64,000 nt of DNA from Clarireedia homoeocarpa. Taxonomy: Eukaryota > Ascomycota > Leotiomycetes > Helotiales > Rutstroemiaceae. The stretch covers positions 1-64,000 of the forward strand of contig LNKV01000051.1 in the NCBI GenBank assembly GCA_001465935.1, read 5' to 3'. The notes below the pieces were generated by a model, which did no database searches, was not told the origin of the DNA, and saw nothing but the letters and a program-made list of their open reading frames with translations. The position numbers were made by a program, and so were the translations under genes. Shown one piece after another: positions 35,801 through 46,872 of the stretch (its first letter is position 1; each line of letters opens with the position of its first letter).

Positions 35801-36320
35801 TCCAATAGTAAACATAGCATAGACAATGCCCGTCGCGGGGGTGCCCTCGGTAAGCGAAAAACCAAAGTATTCTCGGTACTGCACATACGAGTTGATGGAG
35901 CTCATGACGCTGCCGTCGTAGCCGTTGACGGCTGCATTGAGGGTTGCGAGGAGGAGGATGAGGTAGAGCTGTTGGGTGGTTGTTAGTTAGTTTGTGGTTT
36001 AAGGAAGGATGGAGAGGGATGGAGAGGGATGGAGAAGGGAAGGAGTATCCTCTAGGCAAGAAATGGCAGAAAGGAGAGAGGAACATCCAGTGAAAACAGC
36101 CATCAACGAAATGAGAAGAGAATAATACCTGAAACATACGCCTCGTCCATAACGACGGTTTTTGTTTCGCCGTCGCATCTGCCAGCGCAACACTCTGGAC
36201 ATTTTTAATCTGGGCAGTTCCCCCAGATGCAGATTCTTTAATATGCGCTCGATCAATCGTATACTCAGCATGTTCATCGACGTCGTTGGCGAAATTGTTT
36301 TTATCCTTTGTTTCAGCCAT
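32895..36320 (-). CDS. MFS sugar transporter (lactose/galactose permease-like)
   Basis: Eleven exons with consistent phase: 36129-36320, 35762-35968, 35391-35545, 35074-35165, 34844-34953, 34667-34739, 34317-34571, 33770-34190, 33448-33487, 33265-33294 and 32895-33065. They encode 581 residues; two exons are only 40 and 30 nt. Start ATG is at 36320; the frame upstream has no ATG. Sugar-porter signatures appear in order: NAAVNGYDGSVMSSINSY (TM1), GDWKGRRWGM (loop 2-3), ESPRWLIANDRYEEAV, the YTDRWGRRPQ loop, and FFVETKGRTLEELTEIFN at the end of TM12. The central QWTGNGPVSYYYPQML helix and GWTPMQGLYAVEVLRYESRA are typical of the lactose-permease branch. It should import a hexose or disaccharide by proton symport at the plasma membrane; the sugar is unknown. 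The tail is acidic. The exon 7 donor (GTGGTT) is unusual but keeps phase. Confidence 0.93.
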
Positions 36321-36885
36321 AACTGGAGCTGGAGCTATCAAAACAAGATTTAAGATATGATGGGGATGAATCGCAATGGGAGGGAAATATCCAGCGACTG
36401 GAACTAAGAGAGGGATACTATGTAGTGTACATGTCGGTAGTCATTTCCCCGCAATGTCTACGAGAAGCCCCACGCAAGGGTGGATAACTGAAGCTTGCAT
36501 GAATCCTGGCCTTCTATCACAACTGGGGAGGTGGTATTCATACTGATAGGATGCAGATTGATGAATTAAGGGCATACAACGACGATCACTTACCCCACTT
36601 CTGATAAGAGACTCCCGACTGGCCATCCACGACATATTTTCCCCCAATACCAATAAAATTTGTTGTGCAGATAAATGCAACGTTTCTATCATATCTTTGA
36701 CTGGTTGTCATCCAATTCCATACAATGCACGTGTAATTGTGCTCCAAGTTGATTTATAGGTCGCATCATGCTTTCAAGCAAATGATTGAGATACGACATC
36801 ACATCAGAGCAAGCATAGTCAGTTGAAGTAAAGTGTTGGGTATTTAGACGTAAATAGTACATTATACTACATTTCATTGTGGCTT
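36321..36885. other. intergenic, MFS promoter and SEN2 3' flank
   Basis: No gene seen. Short open frames on both strands lack protein character. Confidence 0.5.
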
Positions 36886-39087
36886 TTAATCCCGACTCCG
36901 ATTTGGAGACCAGCGTTTGAGGATAACTTCCCTCACTTTATACTTTCCAAGCAGTCCGTCAACACCTATTTCGGCCTCTTTCTTCGCATCAAGCGGCGCG
37001 GGAATGTCTACATAGACCAAAATCAGAGTCTTTCTGACTTGGGTAATGACTCTGTTGACACAATGCATCCAAGACCAAGTGCGTTGCTGCTTCCCCTTAA
37101 CATAATTTTGTAAGAACGGATCACTAGACCAGTATGGATCGCTGTATGACGGTAAAATCAGAACAGCAAACTCGGCGTGGCTGAAGACTGGTCCACGATT
37201 GTAAAGGAGATAATCAACAGAAAACTTGGTTCCACCCCTAACGACCCAACCTAAGGAACGGAAATGATGGTAAACAACATAAGAGATCAAGAACGGATCA
37301 TCTGTTGACGAACTAGGGTTTGAGCGAGGTGGAAAGTAGGATGACTTCCTAAAAAGTTGGAATAAATCTTTGTTAGATATTGGGCTTTTAGTGGTAGGAT
37401 CAAGAACCGTCAGGGCTCCAAGACCATATGAAAGGAAGAAAGCTTCTTCCATGGTCAACTGGAAATGTTCTTGATCCTCGATGGCCAATGTTTCTTCAAG
37501 TGTGATTTTAGAATTTGCTTCTGGCTGTTCTCCTGTGCTTTTAGCCGCATGTTTAGGGCTAGGGGGCTGTGATTGCAAGAAAGTAGTTCTTTCTACAGTT
37601 GGTGAGAAGCGAACGCTTTTCCGGCGTGTTGAGGTTGTAGTTGGAGTAGCATTTCTAGAAATGATAGATTCATCCCCAGATCCATCAAGTGTTGTTGAAG
37701 TAGTCATCTGTGGAGTTGAGGGTGCAGAATTATGGGGACTTGAATCATCAAGACGTGCTGGGCCATTGGCAGCTTCGTTATCCTTGACGGTAGAACCATT
37801 GACCTTCGGGAATGCATAGGTACGAAGATCTTCGATACCCGCACCCTTAATTGACGAAGTATGCGGGTTAGTTTCAGTAGGCTTTGAGGTATCGATATGA
37901 GCATTAATAGCCACGTCCTCGTGTTGGCGATTTGAATCCGGCAAATTTTCGTGAGATGTCGTATCTGTATTAGAATTTGGCAGAGCTAGCAACTCTAATG
38001 GACCCACTGGCGCAGCATGGATCCCCAACTTAGATAAAGTTGAGGACATAACCTCTATCACTGTAGAGTGTTGTGCTTCTTCAGTTGCGTCCGGGAGGAT
38101 AGACGAAGTCTTTAGTTCTACCATTGAGTTTGGTAAAGCTAGGAGCTCCATCGGCCCCACTGGTGCGAGCGAGATCTTTGCTGCACCTGGAACTACCTGA
38201 TTGGAAATTTCAGGCTCATGGGATGATGAGTCGTCGGAAATCTCGATACCAAGACGTATTTCAGTCAGGCCTAACGATGAGTTCGGAAGTGCCAAGAGCT
38301 CCATTGGGCCAACAGGTGAAAGAACCGTTGTTGATGGCTTTGATGGTACTGGGCTCTCCGATGGTTCGGTAGAAGATACATCCGAATCGGTGGCCAATTC
38401 ATCTATATATGCTGATAGCTTTTTGTCTGGATCGTTGAGCTCGATTTGGATATGAGATCCCAACTCCATTGGTATGGGCGATCCCGAACCCATCTCAATT
38501 TCAATAGGTTTGTCAACCACCAGATCGATGTTTATTTTGCCATTATCAGCTGCCATCGACTCTTGCAATAGGGTCTGATCAATTGCTTCCCTCTCTTTCC
38601 GTGCACGTTCCCATTTTGTCTGCTGCCTTTCGGCGCGCCGTTTCCTCGTTACATCTTCACTTGCGATGGTTTTCGAGACACCTCTCCTTGCTTTTTCTCG
38701 CGTCAACCAACTAGGCTCACTGCGACTCAGACTTCCTTTTCCATAGAAGCCCTGCTCCCACAGTCCCCTAATAGATCGAGAGTCGGTAACATGAATGGAT
38801 CGCGTCTCAGGTGAAAACCATCCAAAGTAAAGTGTCTCGAAATGGGATGAAGGACGGTTTACAGTTTGTGACAACCAGACATAAAGGACGTGAAAGAGCG
38901 AGAGAGGATTATGAGGAATCAAAGTAGGCAGAGGAAATGTGCGCAATGGAGCAGGTAATGAGTAAAGTTTGTTTAATTGCTGAGACCTGGTAGGTGGTTT
39001 AGGTCCATTTTGTTTAGGCTTAGCAGGTGGTGCAGCCTTGGTAGCAGTAGCATGATCATTAGAAGCCACCTCCCCCAGCTCGGCCAT
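36886..39087 (-). CDS. SEN2: tRNA-splicing endonuclease catalytic subunit Sen2
   Basis: A single exon of 733 residues starting MAELGEVASND. The N-terminal part has the Sen2 block LSLFHVLYVWLSQTVNRP and FETLYFGWFSPETRSIHV, GLWEQGFYGKGSLSRSEPSW, then a basic RKRRAERQQTKWERARKERE helix. The C-terminal endonuclease fold is complete: DYLLYNRGPVFSHAEFAVLI carries the catalytic Tyr (626 or 629) and His637, and ITQVRKTLILVYVDIP carries Lys686. Sen2 cuts the 5' splice site of pre-tRNAs in a heterotetramer with Sen34, Sen54 and Sen15. The unusual part is the linker, about 300 residues longer than needed, which holds three copies of PVGPMELLALPNS spaced exactly 51 residues apart. The gene is divergent from glucosylceramide synthase, sharing a spacer of about 940 bp. 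Confidence 0.95.
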   Translation of the reverse strand: MAELGEVASNDHATATKAAPPAKPKQNGPKPPTRSQQLNKLYSLPAPLRTFPLPTLIPHNPLSLFHVLYVWLSQTVNRPSSHFETLYFGWFSPETRSIHVTDSRSIRGLWEQGFYGKGSLSRSEPSWLTREKARRGVSKTIASEDVTRKRRAERQQTKWERARKEREAIDQTLLQESMAADNGKINIDLVVDKPIEIEMGSGSPIPMELGSHIQIELNDPDKKLSAYIDELATDSDVSSTEPSESPVPSKPSTTVLSPVGPMELLALPNSSLGLTEIRLGIEISDDSSSHEPEISNQVVPGAAKISLAPVGPMELLALPNSMVELKTSSILPDATEEAQHSTVIEVMSSTLSKLGIHAAPVGPLELLALPNSNTDTTSHENLPDSNRQHEDVAINAHIDTSKPTETNPHTSSIKGAGIEDLRTYAFPKVNGSTVKDNEAANGPARLDDSSPHNSAPSTPQMTTSTTLDGSGDESIISRNATPTTTSTRRKSVRFSPTVERTTFLQSQPPSPKHAAKSTGEQPEANSKITLEETLAIEDQEHFQLTMEEAFFLSYGLGALTVLDPTTKSPISNKDLFQLFRKSSYFPPRSNPSSSTDDPFLISYVVYHHFRSLGWVVRGGTKFSVDYLLYNRGPVFSHAEFAVLILPSYSDPYWSSDPFLQNYVKGKQQRTWSWMHCVNRVITQVRKTLILVYVDIPAPLDAKKEAEIGVDGLLGKYKVREVILKRWSPNRSRD
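37974..38321 (-). repeat. in-frame 51-residue repeat inside SEN2
   Basis: Three copies of the core PVGPMELLALPNS (the third has PVGPLELL), beginning near residues 257, 308 and 359. The spacing is exactly 51 residues (153 nt). Sequence between cores is diverged. A degenerate fourth core (PIPMELGS) lies about 54 residues before the first. Confidence 0.9.
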
Positions 39088-40028
39088 AGTTGAGAAGTAA
39101 TGTTATCGTAAGGTCATGTCGTCATCCTATTTGCAATTGAATAGTCAGTCCATGCATGTCCTTGAAATCGAGACGTAAATGTGCTGTGCCAATCAAAAAA
39201 AGGACAAATATGTTTGCAATGCTCAGATACCGTTGTAGTCTTCTCAGAGAGAATTGAGCCAGCATTGAGAACGAACAAAGTCAGAACCGTTACTCTAAGC
39301 ATCGAGTTGAGTCATCACCGCATTGCATGACAGTTGTTATGAAAACTAACCGCGCATATTCGTGCCGAAGGGAACAGAGATGAGAGGAGCAGAGAGGGAC
39401 GAATACTTACAATCCTTGAATCCCTCTCGTCCAATAACGCAAACAGAAAGGACGAAAGGACGAAAGTCGGTATAGGAATTGGAACCGGAACCGGAACCGT
39501 TGGCAAATCAATTGAGGGTTGAAGAGAAAGGAGGAAGAAGAGAGAAAATTGAGTTTTGTGTCGTGGAAAGTTTTCTGCCCTGAACAAGCGGTAGGCGGGA
39601 CTTGCCGAGATGGCCGGTGAAGGCGGGCTGGGCGTGGTCACGTAATGCGAGGCTGATGCTCTGGTGGCTCAGTCTGAGGCTGAGGTTGAGGTTGTCAAAG
39701 CGAACTGGGTCCTTCGCTCTACCTCAGGGAAAGCTCCAAAGCCTAGACCGTGATGCGCACTTTCCTACACTGAAACTATTGGAGTTGGTGTTGTGAACCT
39801 TTCACCATCTACCGTTACCGTAACATGGCATACGTCTAGTCTTACATATACGATGCGCGACTTCTCCTGAATCCCTTTTTTCTTGTCATTTCCTATATAT
39901 CGTTGTCCGTTGTCCTTGTCCATGGAAGCGCAAAGTAGACGTACAGTACACACACACTCTTTCCATCCACCGAACCTGTTAATGCCGGGCTTGTTTAGGG
40001 TGCAGAAGCTCTGAAGACTTACCTTGAA
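39088..40028. promoter_or_regulatory. divergent promoter between SEN2 and glucosylceramide synthase
   Basis: The two flanking starts face away from each other. It contains short repeats (GAACCGGAACCG near 39480 and GGCTGAGGTTGAGG near 39675). No gene is supported. Confidence 0.5.
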
Positions 40029-41660
40029 ATGGACAAGGAAACTGTTATTTTAGCAATCGCCTTGGCATGTTGGTTATGGTACTTTTTCATACTCCTTGTC
40101 CAAGCAATTGGCTTCACTCAGTTGTACGATTCCCATCCAATCACCCAATCCAACAGTTGGCTTTTCATGTCATTCCTCTTCTAACATCTCGGCAGATCCC
40201 GCAATTACTCCTCAGTTCCAAAACCCGCAGTCTCCCCAAACCTGAATCTCAACGATGTACCTCATGTTACGATTTTACGACCAGTCAAAGGCCTCGAGCC
40301 ACGATTATACGAATGTCTCGTGGCTACATTTAGACAGACCTACCCGAAAGAGAAGCTGACCATCTACTTTTGCATATCTTCGACTTCTGATCTCGCATAC
40401 CCTGTGTTAAAACGTCTGCTGGCAGAGTTCCCACAATTCGATGCTAAGATTCTGATTGAAGAAGAGGATCCTAACCTGGGTGGCCATGGAGAAGCCAGTA
40501 ATCTTGGTCCAAACCCGAAGATCCGGAATATGAGTCGCGGGTATAGGGAGGCCAAAGGGGATATCGTTTGGATAATTGATTGCAATGTCTGGGTTGGTAC
40601 AGGAACTGCTGGACGAATGGTTGACAAACTGTGCGGCTACAAGGCAGATGGAACTACAGCTCGACCATACAAGTTTGTTCATCTGCTGCCTCTCGTCGTG
40701 GATACTGTTGGGGAAAGTAACAGCGAGAACACTAAAGAAGATCGTCGCAATCGCCAGCATGATCATAACCGCGAATCCAATCTTGATGCAAGCGCGAGGA
40801 TTGGTGGAGGTCGACTGGAAGAAATGTTCATGGCAACCTCGCATGCGAAGTTTTATACCGCCATCAATACTGTCGCCGTTGCGCCTTGCATTGTCGGGAA
40901 GTCAAACATGTTCAGACGTTCCCACCTCAATCACTTAACATCCACATCCTCAAAGTATGCACCGGGTATCGACTTCTTCTCCGAAAATATTTGCGAAGAC
41001 CATTTGATCGGCGATCTCTTGTGGCGCAAGCAAATACCAGAAGAAAAGGCCGGGGAAAAATGGAACAAGCACGGCCTGGTCTTCGGCGACTTAGCAATTC
41101 AACCAACGGCGGGAATGTCGGTGCGCGAATATATTGCGCGTAGGGTGCGTTGGCTCAGAGTCCGGAAATGGACGGTGACATTAGCTACATTCGTTGAACC
41201 TGGGGTAGAGCCTCTTCTCTGCTCAGCTTATGGATCCTTCGCTATCACCACTTTACCATGGTTTCACAATACACTCGGAATACCCCAGACTTGGGTTGCA
41301 TTTGCGCTAGTTTGGTTAACCAATGTTACTGCCTGGATGACTCTCGATTGGTATGTTTACGCCAACATCCATTCCTGCGCATCTATTGAGCTTGACTCGA
41401 ACACACCCTCATTTGCCAAACCTCCTAAGTCAAAATGTCGACGACCGTTCGATCAATGGGTTTCTGCATGGCTTGGCCGAGAGCTCCTGGCCTGGCCGAT
41501 TTGGGCCTGGGCATGTCTGGGTGGAACTACAGTACTCTGGAGAGGCAAAAAGTTCCGAGTTAATCTTGACATGAAGGTGCATGAGATCAAGTCGGGCCGG
41601 AAATGCTCCACAGCGGAAATTGAATGCGCTCGAGTATGCAGCAAAGACAGGCAGGATTAA
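40029..41660 (+). CDS. GCS1: ceramide glucosyltransferase (glucosylceramide synthase, GT21)
   Basis: Two exons, 40029-40123 and 40196-41660, in phase (TT + A), give 519 residues. Exon 1 supplies the N-terminal membrane anchor (TVILAIALACWLWYFFILLV); without it the frame would begin inside the catalytic domain. GT21 motifs follow in order: HVTILRPVKGLEP, the D1 segment STSDLAYP (Asp97), the D2 segment WIIDCNVWVG (Asp160), the D3 segment SENICEDHLIGDLLWR, and the processive QXXRW-like IARRVRWLRVRKWT. C-terminal hydrophobic segments complete the topology. The enzyme adds glucose from UDP-glucose to ceramide at the Golgi face; fungal glucosylceramide affects hyphal growth and virulence in several species. 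A charged Asn/Arg-rich insert (about residues 205-230) sits before GGRLEEMFMATSH. Confidence 0.95.
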
Positions 41661-42578
41661 TGCCCTCGTATGTATAGTATGTATGAATAGAAGAATCAAA
41701 CAGTTATAATCCCACAGCTTCTAATGGAACTCCCTTGTCAAGTGGCGGCTTACCACAATTACCATTTCGCATATTGAATACAACGGATTGGGCCGTAATC
41801 TGGGGTTCCGTTGGTTCCGTTGGTATGAAGTCACACCGAGCAGAAGCCCTCGGTCTCGGTATTGATGGCTCAGCCCTATCATCGTCATTCTTCAAATTTC
41901 CACGCATCTGAACAACCGTCTGCCTTGTTTAAACTACCCCTTTCAACCTTGAGTGCATGGCATTCAGCAACCACGTTTCTACCCAACTCTATTTTGGGCA
42001 CCATCACATCATCTTTTTCCCCCACCCCAGATGTATCCACACGTGATATTTTCTGCAGTCCTACGTGTCATGACAATTTCTTTCGCATTTCCTCAGCGCC
42101 ATTTCCTTCCCCCAGATCCCCAGTTTCCTATTTGAGCGTTGATTGAGGGGTTACGCTCTAGTAGGCACATACATGCCACCACCCCACCATACTATACTCC
42201 TAACCCTCCTACCCGTCCTCACCTTCCCCTTATACCGTAGTACAAATATTCGGACTTTTACATTTACACCGGTCCTTGGGCCGCTGCACATACAGACCAA
42301 TTGGTCATCAATGCCTACCCAACCCAACCTCCTTTTATCTGTCAGCAGCACCTACTTAACAGTCACAGTCACAGTCACAGGTATGAATGTAGCCTTACGC
42401 CCGGGCCTAGTTTAGCATAACTAGTTCTCACTCTTCACTCCACTCGCACTCCTTCAAACATTCCTCATTACGTAGGTTTTTCTCTCGGGTCGCTATTCGG
42501 TCTGCGTGTACGAGTTGAGCCTCAATTTCTTTTTGTCTGGGCGGGCATACGCCAGCGAACTAGCTGCTGTAAAGTGTT
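41661..42578. other. intergenic with one possible short minus-strand frame
   Basis: A 67-codon minus-strand frame (41704-41907, MRGNLKNDDDRAEPSIPRPR...) reads smoothly and could be a small gene or last exon, but it has no family match or clear splice partner. The rest is promoter of the next gene; a CACAGT tandem triplet lies near 42360. Confidence 0.35.
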
Positions 42579-43418
42579 ATGGAGAAAAGCATAAAGAGCT
42601 GGAGCAGAGGAGGGGGAGGCGGGAAGAGTGGGTCTGTGAAGAGCTTTGCTTCGAGTACGGGTTCGAGGAAGAAGACTAAGAACGCAGCTGCGAATAAAGA
42701 AGCGGAGAGAGTGCAAGAAGAGAAGAAATTAGTGGTGGAGGAGGAAAAGTATGAGTTAGGTCCTTGGTCGGATTGGTTTTGGAGTGAGGAATTTAGAATT
42801 TTGTATAGAGGCCGGAAGGATAGATATGGTATGGTGAAACCTCGATTTTCTTCTTTCAATGCATCCATCTTTGTCGATTGTTCGTGTTTGTGCGGATCGA
42901 ATCCATGTTCCCTTTGAATGCTATGCGATATACACCCAACAGAGGCAGAGAAACAAAAATATTAATATATCATCAGATATGTGGACCTACGAAATCGACA
43001 CGCGGTCTCCGGAAAAACATATCCCGCGCTTTGTACCAGTGCCGGACATCGAATATAGAGTTGATGCGCAGGACGATGTGTACTACGAGGAACCGGGGGA
43101 TTATATATTTGTTACGACGACGTTTGAAGGAGTTGTGGTTGCTAGTGATGGGAACAGAGATGGCGGTGGAGAAGGGGATGTGATGAAGGTATGTTGAATC
43201 TTTTGTTTTGTTGAAATGGAGGAAGAGGTAGTTGGAAGAGGAGAGAGATCAGAGTTCACGAGGTGTAGGACGCTCCGAAAAAGAATCAGCAAGACGAGGT
43301 AGCAACTCAAGTTGATACGAGGAGCAAGCAAGGAGGAGAGGGGTGTACATGTGGCTGTGCTTGTGAGTTTGAACTATCCAGTCGAGAAGACTATAGATGT
43401 CCGACTGACATTAGATAG
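42579..43418 (+). CDS. small three-exon protein with Cys-rich C-terminus, unknown function
   Basis: Three exons, 42579-42828, 42977-43188 and 43269-43418, each join in phase and give 203 residues. The N-terminus is basic and Gly/Ser-rich, then a charged coiled region (KKTKNAAANKEAERVQEEKK). A probably folded part follows: LGPWSDWFWSEEFRILYRGR, DMWTYEIDTRSPEKHIPRFV, PDIEYRVDAQDDVYYEEPGD and YIFVTTTFEGVVVA. The last exon is hydrophilic and ends with GCTCGCACEFELSSREDYRC, a five-Cys cluster. I do not recognise a family, but the Trp/Tyr-rich middle looks like a conserved fungal domain. The gene is easily missed because no single frame exceeds 112 codons. No signal peptide is seen. Confidence 0.7.
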
Positions 43419-44083
43419 CTGGGGAGAACGGTAAAGGAGCAACGGGAAAACAGAGGAAAGGTGATAAGTATCCACGGAGGAGGGGTTAAAGGGTTGGGGG
43501 GTGGTTTTCTCTTGCGGCGTTTGGTAGGCGGGCTTCGGGAAGGGGAAGGGGAATGGGAATAGTGGGCGGATGGTTTGTTATCAACAGAATGCTACTTGGG
43601 CGAGTTAATACGTTAATATAGCAATGAAAAGAAATTGATGCTGTGTGTTTTACACTCTGTCTTGCCGTAGTACTACTCTCCCACGTCGTCGCCAACATGA
43701 CATTCAATGTTAGACGAGATACTTCTTGTTAGGAATTAACACTGTCCAACGCAGAAAGAAAGTATGGCGAAACAGAAAAACAAGACTTTGGAGCTTCTCA
43801 AACTCACATGACTATCATGTGATAATTGTCATGCAGGCACGCAATGTCGGAAAACGACGACACACCAAAGCTACGATGTATTCAGCCTTATGAAAGACTC
43901 CAAGTTCAATTATATATTTAAACAGTATTCAAAATATGAACAATAAGATTAAATACTTACTACAAAGATCTCAATTGTTCAATAGCATTAAAAGTCCCAA
44001 ATCGATTAGTTCTAAACTTGGAGACTTCCCCACCCCCACCAAGCTCCCCCTCTCCTCCACCTGACGCCCTCATCCCGTCCAAA
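43419..44083. other. intergenic
   Basis: 3' flank of the Cys-tailed gene and promoter of the metallophosphoesterase gene. An AT-rich stretch lies about 43900-43990. No gene seen. Confidence 0.5.
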
Positions 44084-45453
44084 ATGCGATCTTCATCGTC
44101 CTCCCTTTCCTCCAGCCCCTACTTATCTCTTTCCCTCTATCTCATCTTCCTGCTGAGCTCCCTATACATTCTTGGTGTTTTCCAATACCTTTTCCAAAGC
44201 GTCGCCATTTCAGACGCATTCTCTTCCCGGCATTCTCATTATCATTCGAAACTGAGAAACAACCGGAAGTTGAGAGTAGATGATAATTATGAGTTCCGAA
44301 TTACTATATTTTCCGATCTGCATTATGGTGAAGAAGAAGATGGATGGGGAATCGATCAAGATATCAATTCATCAAGGGTGATTAGAAATATACTGGGAAG
44401 GGAAGATGCGAATTTGGTGGTGCTGAATGGTATATCTAACCAGAATCCCAATGAAATTCGAGAATGGTGTCGAATGGGATAACGTAACATATGAGGAAGA
44501 GAGTTAACCAAATTACAGGAGATCTCATAACAGGAGAAAATACCTTCCTAGAGAATTCCACCGCATATATTGACACTGTCGTTGCGCCCCTTGTTGAGAA
44601 CAATATTCCCTGGGCAAGCACCTACGGCAATCATGACTCTCAATTCAACCTCTCACGCGAAGCTTTGTTTCTTGAGGAGTCCAAATATCAACTATCGTAT
44701 ACGCAACACTCACCACCCGATGTAGACGGCGTTACAAACTACTATCTTCCCATCTACCCACCGGCCAACTCGAACTCCCCAGATGTCCCGCTTGCAATCC
44801 TCTGGTTCTTCGACTCCCAAGGCGGCGCGCCATTCCAAGCGTTGCCCGACAGCGAGACCATCCCAGACTATGTAACTCCCTTCATCGTAGACTGGTTTAC
44901 AACCACCTCATCCCAGCTTACAAGAAAACACAACCGTCATCTTCCAAGTCTAGCATTCGTACACATCCCAACAACAGCATTTCTCGACGCGCAAAAAGAA
45001 GCGTTTGTTGATCCGCTAGTCTACCGACCCCGTTACCCGGGCCTGAATGCGGACGTACCGCTCGCAGCACAAGGAGATGGAACGCAAGATATACTGTTTA
45101 TGGAGGCATTAGTGGGGATGGAGGGGCTGCATTCGGTGTTTTCGGGACATGATCATGGGGATTCTTGGTGTACGGATTTTCCGAAGGAGGGGGTGGTTAA
45201 GGGGAGGGAGGGGAAGAATGGGCCGTTTTTGTGTTTTTGTAAACATTCGGGATATGGAGGGTATGGGAACTGGAACAGGGGGGCGAGGGTGGTGAGGTTA
45301 GGGTTCGCAGTCGAGGAAGAGAAGGGGGAGGAGGTGGCGGGAGAGATGCAGGTGGATAGTTGGGTGAGAATGGAGGATGGAGAGGTGATTCAGGTGGTTG
45401 GGTTGAATGCCACGTATGGGGTAGATATTTATCCAATTTTTGACGGGGAATAG
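44084..45453 (+). CDS. calcineurin-like metallophosphoesterase with N-terminal membrane anchor
   Basis: Two exons, 44084-44429 and 44519-45453, in phase (G + GA), give 426 residues. The first in-frame ATG is 44084. A single hydrophobic segment (about residues 13-42, YLSLSLYLIFLLSSLYILGV) is a signal anchor, so the catalytic domain probably faces the lumen or outside. Metal-binding motifs of the family are complete: FSDLHYGE (Asp78, His80), LNGDLITGEN (Asp117), STYGNHDSQF, LAFVHIPTTAF and FSGHDHGDSW. The overall arrangement resembles fungal Dcr2-like phosphatases. The substrate is unknown. The final third has WNRGARVVRLGF and a TYGVDIYPIFDGE end. Confidence 0.93.
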
Positions 45454-46834
45454 GCGAGAAGGCTCTAATAGAAGACCAGACTACTATGAAGCATGCTATT
45501 GTAATTCTTCATAGGAACGCCTAGATGTCATTGAAACCTGTAGCCCCGAACCCGCCAAACTTTAACGACGCCCTCACATCCATCAAACCCCAGCCAGGAA
45601 TATAACAGCAAGACTCAACCAACTTGGAATATCCTCGAAGCTACAAATTCACAGCCCAAACCCAACTGCGACACATCGTACGCGAATTGGAACTTTCCTC
45701 CGCAAGCAAAACAGAACAAAAAAGGATCAAAAGTTGCTGAAACCACTTAAGCAGGGGGGAATGTTCCCACCGTCAACATTCCCCAGGAAGCGTCTCTCTA
45801 CCTTGCATTCGTGAGACAGATGTCGGCGACCTGCGACAACGGTGCTGGTGCTGGTGCTGGTGCTGCCCGACGTCTAATGTAATGCAAGCCGCCGTTCGTT
45901 GATCGAGGAACACCCGGTGTTCCGGACCACGCGCAAGAACAAGGCAGACAGACAGACGGATGGGCTCTCCTGGAGATGAAAATCCGTTGGGAATGAATGC
46001 CAAAGCTAACTTGACTTGACTTGATTTGTTATGTGATGTGATGTGATGTGATGTGGAGAGCAAGAGCAAAAAAAAGAATGCGCTGGACCTGACGATCAGG
46101 AACGCGAGTGCGTGGGTGGGTTGAGTGGAGGTACCTTTTCACTTGATTCTGCGTCTCATCTGCAGGTTTGGGGGAAACCGAGGTATGTGACAGAGGAAGG
46201 TACCAAGGGCTTTGTTTTTGTTTTTGTTTTGCAGAAGTATGGAGTACGCGTGCTTAAAGGCGGAATGCCGCCATCACACGAGAAGAGGCCGTCGGTGAAT
46301 CACCTGACCGTAGCCAATCACCATTCTCCCATAGTTCTACTCCCATCAAACTAATCCGGTGGTCGGAGGTCGGAGGGGAGGACGAAGTGCTTTCTCTCTC
46401 TCTCTCTCTTCTGCTTGTACGTCAACTAAAATCCGCGCCTCACCTAAGCAGTCTATGTATTGGTTGTGCATACAATACAGTACAGTAGATGCACATACTA
46501 TTCCCCTCCCGGGTGGTCCATCGGCAATATTCTATATTCTACGGGAGACTATTCTACCGGGAAATGGGAAAATTTCTTATCGATAAGTTCCTGTGAGTTG
46601 ACTTGTTCTATCAAAGTCGAGTTATCTGGCTTTTCCCCGAGGTTCAATGATGCCATACTGCGGTCTGCGGTCTGCGGTCTGCGGTCGCAACGCCCATCTA
46701 TTCTTGCTGTACATACGTAGAGCAAACATCGGGATTGAATCGGAGCTAGATCTTGGCTTGCAGGAGGATGGAGAGATGGAAAACTCATGTGATTGCGTCG
46801 GACAAACCCGGCTGGCTTAGATGCTGGATGCTGC

Positions 46835-46836
<2 letters not shown>

Positions 46837-46861
<25 letters not shown>
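46837..46861. repeat. CA dinucleotide microsatellite
   Basis: About twelve CA units, followed by TATACACAC. Confidence 0.95.

Positions 46862-46872
<11 letters not shown>

Noticed and set aside
37481..37819. 112-codon plus-strand frame in SEN2
   Set aside because: Antisense shadow of the disordered Sen2 linker.
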